DNA from: JANSWY01 sp965243755
GTDB lineage: Bacteria > Bacteroidota > Bacteroidia > Cytophagales > Cyclobacteriaceae
Direction of reading: 5' to 3'
Assembly (NCBI GenBank): GCA_965243755.1
Contig: CBDEVW010000004.1
Span: 124,001-188,000 of the forward strand
Length of the DNA stretch: 64,000 bases
In this document: piece after piece, positions 1 through 6,510 of the stretch
Numbering within the stretch: the stretch's first letter is position 1
Layout: each line of letters begins with the position of its first letter
Translations under genes and position numbers: made by a program
Notes under the pieces: model-generated
What the model was told of the DNA's origin: nothing
What the model saw: only the letters and a program-made list of their open reading frames with translations
Database searches by the model: none

Positions 1-411
1 TATGTAGGCATTTGGTTTTACCAGGGTGTGTTCCTGGAGGACAATCAAAAAGTATTGATCAATGCGCAGGAAGGAAAAACCAAAGCCATGAGACAATGGA
101 GATTCAATAGTTTTGATGAGATCGATCAACAGTTGGTCTTGCAATATGTACAGGAGGCGATTCAAAACCAAAAAGATGGTAAGGAGCTAAAGGCTAGCAA
201 AAAACCATTAGTAGTACCACCAGAACTTGAGGAGGCTTTTCTGAAAGATCAACTATTGGCCAATTCTTTTCAATCGCTTACCCCCGGCAAACAAAAGGAA
301 TACGCAGAATATGTGTCGGAGGCGAAACGAGTGGAAACAAAGCTCAGCAGAATAGGAAAAATAACGCCCATGATCATAGAAGGAAAAGGGTTGAACGACA
401 AATACAAATAG
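1..411 (+). CDS. YdeI/OmpD-associated (DUF1801-type) family protein, 5' partial
   Basis: The reading frame is open from the first base of the window, so this is the C-terminal part (about 136 residues) of a gene that starts outside. The visible part reads GIWFYQGVFL, then NAQEGKTKAMRQWRF, then a C-terminal segment with LTPGKQKEYAEYVSEAKRVETKLSRI. Together these match the YdeI-type arrangement: a DUF1801/YdhG-like N-terminal fold followed by a helical tail with a conserved EAKRxET motif. Biochemical function is unknown; E. coli YdeI has been linked to resistance to antimicrobial peptides. The stop codon TAG overlaps a GTG just ahead of the P450 start, so the two genes are probably cotranscribed. 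Confidence 0.7.
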   Translation, partial: YVGIWFYQGVFLEDNQKVLINAQEGKTKAMRQWRFNSFDEIDQQLVLQYVQEAIQNQKDGKELKASKKPLVVPPELEEAFLKDQLLANSFQSLTPGKQKEYAEYVSEAKRVETKLSRIGKITPMIIEGKGLNDKYK

Positions 412-413
412 TG

Positions 414-1733
414 ATGGCCCAATATCAACTACCTCCTGGTTATAGTCTTTTGGAGTCCTACTTCAGGGCTTTCAAATTGGTAAAAAACCCATTGGATGTC
501 ATGCGTTATAGTTTTGGCAGGTTTGGTAAGACATATTGTGTGTACACGGGTCCTGGTGCACGGACAATCATGACCAGCGATGGGGAGTTTATTCATCATG
601 TGTTGCAGAAAAATCATCGGAGATATAAGAAATCCAGCTTGTCCACCGAAACCCTCGGCAAATATATTGGCAATGGTTTGTTGACCGCTGAAGGTGATTA
701 CTGGCTTAGGCAAAGGCGCTTGATTCAGCCCGGATTTCATCTACAAAAGATCAGGGCGCTCTATGAAATCATGGATCAGACCATCTCGAAGTTCCTGGAA
801 GAGTTTCCTATGGGCACCATCGATGTTTATCCCATGATGCATAAAGCAGCTTTTCAGTTGGTGGTGGACAGTTTGTTTGACATTGACTTTCCCGAAGAAG
901 AGTTTCAGGAACTCGCCGATGTGATCAGCGATGTGCAGACTTTTGTGATTAAAGAAGTGAGACAACCACACCTGGTCTGGTATTACAAGCTGACGGGCCA
1001 AGTCAGGAAACACATCAACATCTCTGCACGCGGAAGAGAGATCATACATGGGATCATAAAAGAAAGACGGGAATCGGGGAAACAGGTCAATGACTTACTG
1101 GATATGCTATTGAATGCCCGATACGAGGACACCAATGAACCAATGGATGATCAGCAACTGATTGATGAAATATTCATTTTAATCATCGCCGGACATGAAA
1201 CTACGGCCAATGCTTTGTCATGGGCACTTTATTTATTGGCGGAACACCCAAAAATACAAACTGACCTAAGAGAAAAAACCAGGGACCTGGATATCGAACA
1301 GACAGTAAAAAATTCAGACCTTCAGGAAGTGATTCAGGAAAGTATGCGTCTGTATCCTCCTGCCTGGATAAGTGACCGTGTGGCTTTGGAGGATGATGAG
1401 TTTGGAGCGTTTTCTTTTCCTGGCAACTCTACGATTATAACAGTATTCCGGTTGTTGCACAGAGACCCTTCGGTTTGGGAGTCCCCTGATGAGTTCATTC
1501 CTGAAAGATTTAATAAGGATCGTTTCACTAAAGAGCAATCGCGATCATATTATCCATTTGGTGCAGGACCAAGACTTTGCATAGGCAATAATTTTGCTTT
1601 AGCAGAAATGGCCCTGTTCCTCAGAAAGTTCCTTCAAAAGTTTCAATTAAAATCTACAGGGCAAAAGCCAAAGGAAATACCCTTGGTTACCCTCAGGCCT
1701 GATCAGGTGATATTAGCGGTGGAGCGGGTTTAA
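414..1733 (+). CDS. Cytochrome P450
   Basis: Heme-thiolate monooxygenase of normal single-domain length (439 residues). The I-helix oxygen-binding motif AGHETTANAL, the ExxR motif in ESMRL, the PERF element and the heme-binding loop FGAGPRLCIGNNFA are all visible; the proximal cysteine is near residue 389. There is no fused reductase and no ferredoxin gene beside it, so it must take electrons from partners encoded elsewhere. Substrate cannot be told from sequence; fatty-acid hydroxylases are common in this general type. ATG at 414 is preferred over the in-frame GTG at 411 that overlaps the upstream stop codon. The gene follows the YdeI-family gene without a gap. Confidence 0.93.
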   Translation: MAQYQLPPGYSLLESYFRAFKLVKNPLDVMRYSFGRFGKTYCVYTGPGARTIMTSDGEFIHHVLQKNHRRYKKSSLSTETLGKYIGNGLLTAEGDYWLRQRRLIQPGFHLQKIRALYEIMDQTISKFLEEFPMGTIDVYPMMHKAAFQLVVDSLFDIDFPEEEFQELADVISDVQTFVIKEVRQPHLVWYYKLTGQVRKHINISARGREIIHGIIKERRESGKQVNDLLDMLLNARYEDTNEPMDDQQLIDEIFILIIAGHETTANALSWALYLLAEHPKIQTDLREKTRDLDIEQTVKNSDLQEVIQESMRLYPPAWISDRVALEDDEFGAFSFPGNSTIITVFRLLHRDPSVWESPDEFIPERFNKDRFTKEQSRSYYPFGAGPRLCIGNNFALAEMALFLRKFLQKFQLKSTGQKPKEIPLVTLRPDQVILAVERV

Positions 1734-1740
1734 TTTCCCG

Positions 1741-2139
1741 TCAATACCCCACATATTCTATTTGATCCCTGGTCATCAACATCATGAATTTGTGTGTATT
1801 TTCAGGACCTCTGGGAAGTTTGAGGATCTTTTGAAATTCTGGTTCCTGTTGAGCTGTTGGTTTTACATTTGGACTGTTTTTCATCTTTTTATAGGCAAAG
1901 TCAACCCAGGTGGAAATCGATTCCTCCGAATAACTCTGAATATAAAATGCAACAAGTTCTGCTTTACTGTAACCTTCAATAGCGATAGGAATCCAATCAT
2001 CCATCTCAAACATCTTTTCTTCGATTTCTTTGTACTTTTCGGCTGAAAGAACAATGTATTCGCTTTGGTCCTGAGCAAATATGCCTGCAGTGGTGAGCAG
2101 AAGAATTGCAATTGGAAGGAGGTAATGTGATATTTTCAT
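1741..2139 (-). CDS. Hypothetical secreted protein
   Basis: About 132 residues, beginning with a clear Sec signal peptide (MKISHYLLPIAILLLTTAG, then IFAQ), so the mature protein of about 110 residues is exported. An in-frame ATG nine bases upstream (2148) would only lengthen the n-region. The mature part is charged and rich in Tyr, Glu and Met, with no motif I recognise. It converges with the P450 gene (7 bp between stop codons) and diverges from the toxin-antitoxin pair. Function unknown. Confidence 0.7.
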   Translation of the reverse strand: MKISHYLLPIAILLLTTAGIFAQDQSEYIVLSAEKYKEIEEKMFEMDDWIPIAIEGYSKAELVAFYIQSYSEESISTWVDFAYKKMKNSPNVKPTAQQEPEFQKILKLPRGPENTHKFMMLMTRDQIEYVGY

Positions 2140-2236
2140 AATAGTCATTGATAAAGATTAATAATATACTAAATCTTAGTGTTTATAGGAAGATGTCGCT
2201 TGTCTAGCACTAAATATTACATTTTGGGAATGATAA

Positions 2237-2244
2237 TATCTTTG
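2237..2244 (+). promoter_or_regulatory. Possible -7 element for the toxin-antitoxin operon
   Basis: TATCTTTG is an exact match to the Bacteroidota -7 consensus TAnnTTTG and lies 32 bp upstream of the antitoxin start. No TTG at the expected -33 spacing (about 19-21 bp upstream) is visible, so this is a weak prediction. Confidence 0.35.
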
Positions 2245-2275
2245 TATATCATTAATTTGTTAATAAATATTAGAA

Positions 2276-2503
2276 ATGGACTTACAGGCAGAAAAAATAA
2301 GATTGATTGAATGGCTAGCAGGATTGAATGATGCAAAAACGCTACAGGAGTTCATAAAGCTTAAAAACAAAAAAGAAGCTGATTGGTGGGATGAAATTAG
2401 TCCAGAGGAACGTTCTGAGATAGAAGAGGGGCTGGCTCAGGCAGATCAAGGTGAAGTTACGCCTCACAATGAAGTGATGGAAAAGTATAAGAAATGGCTT
2501 TAG
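2276..2503 (+). CDS. Antitoxin component of a type II toxin-antitoxin pair
   Basis: A 75-residue acidic protein with the pattern WWDEISPEERSEIEEGLAQADQGE near its middle (residues about 38-60), typical of short antitoxins paired with RelE/ParE toxins: the helix around EISPEERSEIEEG and a C-terminal segment that wraps the toxin. No obvious ribbon-helix-helix or HTH DNA-binding domain is visible; the N-terminal helix may dimerise. The stop codon overlaps the toxin start by 10 bp, which couples translation and supports the pairing. Role inferred from size, charge and neighbour. Confidence 0.78.
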   Translation: MDLQAEKIRLIEWLAGLNDAKTLQEFIKLKNKKEADWWDEISPEERSEIEEGLAQADQGEVTPHNEVMEKYKKWL

Positions 2504-2790
2504 ATATAGTCTGGACCAAACGTGCTGAAGCAGGTTATGCTAAAATCATCGACTATCTGGAAACCCAATTTACTGAAAGGGAGGTTGCTCGGTTTGTTCG
2601 TCAGACTAATGACTTTTTCACATTATTGAGCCAATACCCTGAGATTCTTCAATGTTCCCGAAATCAGAAATATCTTCATCGAGGACCAATTAATAAATAT
2701 ACAATATTGACCTATAGAATCAAGCCCAGAAAAAATGAGATTGAATTGATCAACATTAGATCATCAAGACAAAGGCCATTGAAAAAATAG
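2494..2790 (+). CDS. RelE/ParE-family toxin
   Basis: A 98-residue basic protein with the ParE/RelE fold signature: N-terminal VWTKRAEAGYAKIIDYLE helix pair, the FVRQTNDFFTLLSQYPEI segment, the YTILTYRI beta strands and the C-terminal IELINIRSSRQRP. Family members are either mRNA interferases (RelE) or gyrase poisons (ParE); which of the two applies cannot be told here. It overlaps the antitoxin gene by 10 bp. Nothing beyond the pair suggests a mobile element, so this is a chromosomal module sitting between two unrelated operons. Confidence 0.82.
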   Translation: MALDIVWTKRAEAGYAKIIDYLETQFTEREVARFVRQTNDFFTLLSQYPEILQCSRNQKYLHRGPINKYTILTYRIKPRKNEIELINIRSSRQRPLKK

Positions 2791-2999
2791 ATCTAAGGAA
2801 AATCGCCACAAGAAAATTGACTATAACTATCTCGTTTACACCATTGATGAAAAGAACCTCCGTTCACCTTTAATCCACCCGTCAAACATTTAAAAGAGGC
2901 TAAATATTTTCGTATTTTGTATATCTGAACAAATTTCGAATGAAGGACGCAACCTTTAGTGGATGACAGGGCGTTTGGGCATTAAATCAATTTCACCTG

Positions 3000-3548
3000 G
3001 TGAATAGCAAGGAAAAAGACATCATCAAAAGATGCCAGAAGGGAAAGAAGAAAGCTGAAAAAGAGCTTTACGAACACTTCTTTGGCTATGCAATGAGCAT
3101 TGCCTTGCGGTATTCACAAGGGTATGATGAAGCTATAGAGATCCTTAACGATGCTTTCATGAAAGTATTCAGAAAGATTAAGGATTATAACGATCTGAGT
3201 TTTAAAGGGTGGTTGAGAAGAATAGTGATCAACGCTGCTTCTGACCATTACCGAAAAAACAAAAAACACATGTATCATCAGGATTTGGATAGCGGGGAAG
3301 CTGTAACCATCACCAATGATGAAAATGTGTATGATCGGATTTCTTATGAGGAGCTACTGGAACTCATTCAAAAATTACCTCCTTCATACAGAAATACCTT
3401 CTGTTTGTATGTCATTGATGGCTACAAACACGAAGAGATCGCAGAGATGTTAAATGTATCCGTGGGCACATCCAAGTCAAACCTGCACCGTGCCAGGGCA
3501 CATTTAAAGGAAATGTTGTTGAAAAATAAGGATTATGCCGTTGCGTAA
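3000..3548 (+). CDS. ECF RNA polymerase sigma factor
   Basis: A 182-residue sigma-70 family protein of extracytoplasmic-function type. Region 2 is visible around YDEAIEILNDAFMKVFRKI (residues about 42-60) and region 4 around LPPSYRNTFCLYVIDGYKHEEIAEMLN and VGTSKSNLHRARAHLKEML (residues about 125-173). A GTG at 3000 is the likely start; no closer ATG precedes region 2. The downstream gene starts inside its last codons (14-bp overlap), the usual layout for a sigma factor and its membrane partner. It probably steers polymerase to its own and other envelope genes once released from that partner. Confidence 0.88.
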   Translation: MNSKEKDIIKRCQKGKKKAEKELYEHFFGYAMSIALRYSQGYDEAIEILNDAFMKVFRKIKDYNDLSFKGWLRRIVINAASDHYRKNKKHMYHQDLDSGEAVTITNDENVYDRISYEELLELIQKLPPSYRNTFCLYVIDGYKHEEIAEMLNVSVGTSKSNLHRARAHLKEMLLKNKDYAVA

Positions 3549-4827
3549 GTTTTCAGATGAGGAGTTTGATAACATGGTACGGACCAAATTTGAGTCCGCA
3601 CCCTTACCAGCCTATGACCCATCGGCATGGAGCAAGTTTAACCTGCATAAACAGAAAATGTCCTGGGTGCCAAAAGCAATTTATACCGGCCTCACCGGAT
3701 TGCTATTGCTGCTTGCGGGAGTTATTGTATTAGAAAGAACTGAAATAAGCCTGGATGACTCACAAGCAGTAGACAGGGCATTTCATAATTCAGTGTTGAC
3801 ACCTGATCAGGATGATGATTGTAATTCCGATGAAATGATGTTGCAAGCCTCGTTGGCCCTTAACAATGATGAGGGTTGCGATGACAATGGCACAATAGCC
3901 AATCTGCCAATGGCAATACAGGAAGCAAATAATGTAAATGCCAAGGGAGAAAACGGAGTTAGATTACAAACAATAAATACCAAACCATATCATCAAAAAC
4001 AATCATTCGTTCAAGCTACAAACATCAATACTTCGGAAAGTCAGGTGACACCAATTAATCTCTCAGAAAAAACAGTGGAAAACGGTAACCAGCAAAACAA
4101 CATTATCAATGCAAGTGCGTCGGACTTTGTCCCTTTCGAAATAGATAAAAAAGAATGGCAGGATCACACATCATTGAATACTTTTAGGCCAACTGGTGTA
4201 CAATGGGAAGAGCCGGTAAAGGAAGAAAAGAAAAGGACCAGCAGGTGGTCCGCCGGAATCGTTTTAAATGGGGACCTCACTACTGTCAGGCTAAAGAATT
4301 TTACTGGACCGGGATCTGGTATTGGTGTGAGGGGGACTTTTTCTGTTACGGACAGAATTTCGATTGTCAGTGGGATCAACCGTGTGAAAAAAATCTATAA
4401 TGTCACCGATGAGGGTGATGTTACTTTACCTCCAGGATATTGGGATAACAATGACTTTCCAGATGAGATTGCAGCAACATGTACCGTCACTGAAATACCA
4501 GTAAATATCCGGTTTGATCTTATAAAACTACCCAAAGGAAGGGTTTATGGTCTTGCTGGCCTCAATTCATTCCTGATGAACAGGGAATTGTATGAATGGG
4601 ATTACGGCTCAGGAATATATGCCTCTACTGCCAGCCTGGATATCAGGAAAGAAAACAAACACTATTTTGGTGTCCTTAATTTATCCGGCGGCTATCAGCA
4701 TCAGGTCAACGATCACTTTAGTTTAGGAATAGAATCGTATTATCAATCGACTCTGGCAGGAGTTGGTTTTTATCAAATCAGCTTAAAAAGCATCGGGAAC
4801 CAGGTGATTTTTAATTATCATTTTTAA
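3535..4827 (+). CDS. Membrane-anchored outer-membrane beta-barrel-type protein, putative sigma-factor partner
   Basis: 430 residues. Residues 1-46 are a soluble, presumably cytoplasmic N-terminus (SDEEFDNMVRTKFESAPLP); residues 47-66 form a hydrophobic helix (AIYTGLTGLLLLLAGVIVL); residues 70-235 are a polar, Asn/Gln-rich linker; the C-terminal 195 residues look like an outer-membrane beta-barrel with alternating strands and a final aromatic residue (FNYHF). Cytophagales commonly place such a protein next to an ECF sigma factor. The N-terminal segment may act as the anti-sigma part, although no canonical zinc anti-sigma motif is present. Translationally coupled to the sigma gene. Confidence 0.7.
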   Translation: MPLRKFSDEEFDNMVRTKFESAPLPAYDPSAWSKFNLHKQKMSWVPKAIYTGLTGLLLLLAGVIVLERTEISLDDSQAVDRAFHNSVLTPDQDDDCNSDEMMLQASLALNNDEGCDDNGTIANLPMAIQEANNVNAKGENGVRLQTINTKPYHQKQSFVQATNINTSESQVTPINLSEKTVENGNQQNNIINASASDFVPFEIDKKEWQDHTSLNTFRPTGVQWEEPVKEEKKRTSRWSAGIVLNGDLTTVRLKNFTGPGSGIGVRGTFSVTDRISIVSGINRVKKIYNVTDEGDVTLPPGYWDNNDFPDEIAATCTVTEIPVNIRFDLIKLPKGRVYGLAGLNSFLMNRELYEWDYGSGIYASTASLDIRKENKHYFGVLNLSGGYQHQVNDHFSLGIESYYQSTLAGVGFYQISLKSIGNQVIFNYHF

Positions 4828-5387
4828 TAAGATAAGTAGTTTGAAGGCACCATGTCGGTTAACCATACACCATTTTTGGACAGATAAAATGGATAACCAT
4901 CAGCATTCATTTTACCGGCATCCACTGTCAAAATTATAGGCTTGCCATGTCGCATACCTACCTGTCTGGCCGTTTCCCGATCTGGACTCAGGTGCACATG
5001 ATTCCGGGATCCTTTGTTTAACCCCTTCTCAAGGATACTCTCTAAATTTTGTTCAGCTGTGCCATGAAACAGTAATGATGGAGGCTTTTGTGCATCATAC
5101 CCTAAATCTACCTCAATGGAATGTCCCTGACTGGCACGTATGTGTGTCTTATCATCATTAAAGGCAAACCTCTTTTTATTGTTTGTATTGACGACCTCCT
5201 CAAGTTTTTGAAAGTCGATGTTTTTTCCATGATCGTTCATTTTGGAGATCAGTTCAGCTACTTCGACCCATCCATTTTGATCAGGTTCAATTCCAATGAC
5301 TTCTGGCTGGTGCCGCAAAATCAGGCTTAAAAATTTGCTAAGATGTTTTAATTCCTTCTCAGACTCCATAGTGCAAAATTGATTCAA
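4824..5387 (-). CDS. kptA: RNA 2'-phosphotransferase (KptA/Tpt1)
   Basis: NAD-dependent enzyme that removes an internal 2'-phosphate from RNA, giving ADP-ribose 1'',2''-cyclic phosphate and nicotinamide. The Tpt1 pattern is intact: LSKFLSLILRHQPE near the N-terminus (catalytic Arg-His), the winged-helix half with NGWVEVAELI, HIRASQGHS (catalytic Arg), then the NAD-binding half with LFHGTAEQNLESILEKGL and HVHLSP. Length 181-187 residues is normal. An internal ATG at 5369 gives the more usual N-terminus (MESEKELKHLSKF). Its stop codon overlaps the end of the convergent beta-barrel gene by 4 bp. The physiological RNA substrate in bacteria is not settled. Confidence 0.92.
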   Translation of the reverse strand: MNQFCTMESEKELKHLSKFLSLILRHQPEVIGIEPDQNGWVEVAELISKMNDHGKNIDFQKLEEVVNTNNKKRFAFNDDKTHIRASQGHSIEVDLGYDAQKPPSLLFHGTAEQNLESILEKGLNKGSRNHVHLSPDRETARQVGMRHGKPIILTVDAGKMNADGYPFYLSKNGVWLTDMVPSNYLSY

Positions 5388-5393
5388 AAGGGA

Positions 5394-5753
5394 TTAGTCT
5401 CTCCTGACAATCACAAAATAATCGTCTTTCAATTCGAGGTACCCGTAATCATAGCAGAAGTAATAAATATTCCCTTCTTTGGTTTCATAGGTGTTGGTGA
5501 AATAACTGAAGTCGAACCCCTGCTCCATCATTTTTGATCGCTTGACTTTAGCCTTTCCTGTTGGACTTAGCTGCTCCATGATTCTGCGATTTTTTTTCAG
5601 AATCCCATTGATACGCCGTACCAGGTTATTGACTGTGCTATTCTGTTTATTGTTGAAAGCATTCCTGCACATGTCAGAACAGAATTTTTTATCTGCTCTT
5701 CCCATAATTGGATTACCACATTCCGGGCATGCTCTTTCTTCTGTAATGGTCAT
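5394..5753 (-). CDS. Zinc-ribbon protein (DUF2116-like)
   Basis: About 119 residues from the ATG at 5753, which puts the zinc ribbon at the extreme N-terminus as is usual for this type: ACPECGNPI and, about 11 residues on, KKFCSDMCRNAF, forming a Cys-x2-Cys / Cys-x3-Cys site. The rest is basic (VRRINGILKKNRRIMEQLSP) and ends with a Tyr-rich beta segment. Function is unknown; the ribbon plus basic helix suggests nucleic-acid or ribosome contact. It lies 6 bp upstream of kptA on the same strand, so the pair is probably cotranscribed, which may tie it to RNA repair. Confidence 0.7.
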   Translation of the reverse strand: MTITEERACPECGNPIMGRADKKFCSDMCRNAFNNKQNSTVNNLVRRINGILKKNRRIMEQLSPTGKAKVKRSKMMEQGFDFSYFTNTYETKEGNIYYFCYDYGYLELKDDYFVIVRRD

Positions 5754-5897
5754 AGATGATGAATCGTAAATTTTTCTCGAATTTATCACAAAATAGTCCA
5801 ATTCACAAATAGCTGACTATCAGCAATAAAAACGACAACAAACGCTTACAAACACTTACAATCGGTTATAAGCGAGTACAATTATTTAACAACCGAC

Positions 5898-5924
5898 TTG
5901 TATTGCTCCACCCTACAATCTTTG
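5898..5924 (+). promoter_or_regulatory. Predicted ssb promoter (-33 TTG / -7 AATCTTTG)
   Basis: TTG at 5898-5900 and AATCTTTG (7 of 8 to TAnnTTTG) at 5917-5924 are separated by the spacing usual for the main Bacteroidota sigma factor. The start site would fall near 5931, leaving a leader of about 80 bases before ATG 6011. The leader contains three GATC(A) repeats within 40 bp. Confidence 0.5.
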
Positions 5925-6010
5925 CAACATCACAACGATCAAACACTTGATCAAAACGATCTGCCGATCAGTGATTATTTAAAATGTTTAACACTAAAAA
6001 TTTAAAAATT

Positions 6011-6355
6011 ATGAACGCATTAAGAAACAACGTACAGTTAATTGGCAGACTAGGAAAAGACCCTGAAGTAAGAACTTTCGAGAGCGGGAAGAAGATGGCG
6101 ACTTTCACCCTTGCGACGAATGAAGTGTACAGAAACAGCAAAGGTGAGAAAGTAGAGGACACCCAGTGGCACAACATTGTGGTGTGGGGAAATAAAGCAG
6201 AGACGATTGAGAAGTATCTTACAAAAGGTGCAGAGGTTGCTGTACAGGGTAAGCTGATTAACAGAAGTTATGAAGTTAACGGTGAGAAGCGATATATCAC
6301 AGAAATCACATTGAATGAATTTCTGATGATGGGAAAACCGAACAACGCCCAATAA
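6011..6355 (+). CDS. ssb: Single-stranded DNA-binding protein, short form
   Basis: 114 residues forming one OB fold: NNVQLIGRLGKDPEVRTF, KMATFTLATNEVYRNSKG, DTQWHNIVVWGNKAETIEKYL and GAEVAVQGKLINRSYE are the classic SSB strands. It ends a few residues after the OB fold (MMGKPNNAQ), lacking the Gly/Pro-rich linker and the acidic DDDIPF-type tip that recruits partner proteins in full-length SSB. ATG 6011 gives the standard N-terminus; another in-frame ATG lies at 5984. It is monocistronic, with its own promoter upstream and a strong terminator downstream. Probably an auxiliary SSB, with the full-length copy elsewhere. Confidence 0.9.
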   Translation: MNALRNNVQLIGRLGKDPEVRTFESGKKMATFTLATNEVYRNSKGEKVEDTQWHNIVVWGNKAETIEKYLTKGAEVAVQGKLINRSYEVNGEKRYITEITLNEFLMMGKPNNAQ

Positions 6356-6384
6356 AGTATAATAACCATCTGCAATTGTCCCGG

Positions 6385-6419
6385 AAAAGGTAGATTTCAC
6401 GATCTGCCTTTTCTTTTTT
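6385..6419 (+). terminator. Rho-independent terminator of ssb
   Basis: An 11-bp stem (AAAAGGTAGAT pairing with ATCTGCCTTTT, with one G-U pair), a 6-nt loop and a run of six T after a single C. It lies 30 bp after the ssb stop codon. Confidence 0.82.
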
Positions 6420-6457
6420 GGGCTAATCTCTTTCTCATGTTTATACCCTGGCATTCG

Positions 6458-6485
6458 TTGAGAGCAACCTTAGTGATTATATTTA
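6458..6485 (+). promoter_or_regulatory. Predicted promoter of the GH2 gene
   Basis: TTG at 6458-6460 and TATATTTA (7 of 8 to TAnnTTTG) start exactly 20 bp apart, the spacing expected for a Bacteroidota promoter. Transcription would begin near 6492, close to ATG 6511. Confidence 0.45.
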
Positions 6486-6510
6486 CTAAAACCACAATCA
6501 ATACCTGAAA

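Noticed and set aside
2494..2790. Toxin-antitoxin pair as a sign of a genomic island
   Set aside because: There is no integrase, transposase, tRNA target or flanking repeat, and base composition is like the surroundings.
6440..6451. TTTATACCCTGG shared with 16142-16153
   Set aside because: An exact 12-mer occurs upstream of the GH2 gene and in the empty stretch, but the flanks do not match and the second site has no gene at a sensible distance; probably chance in AT-rich DNA.
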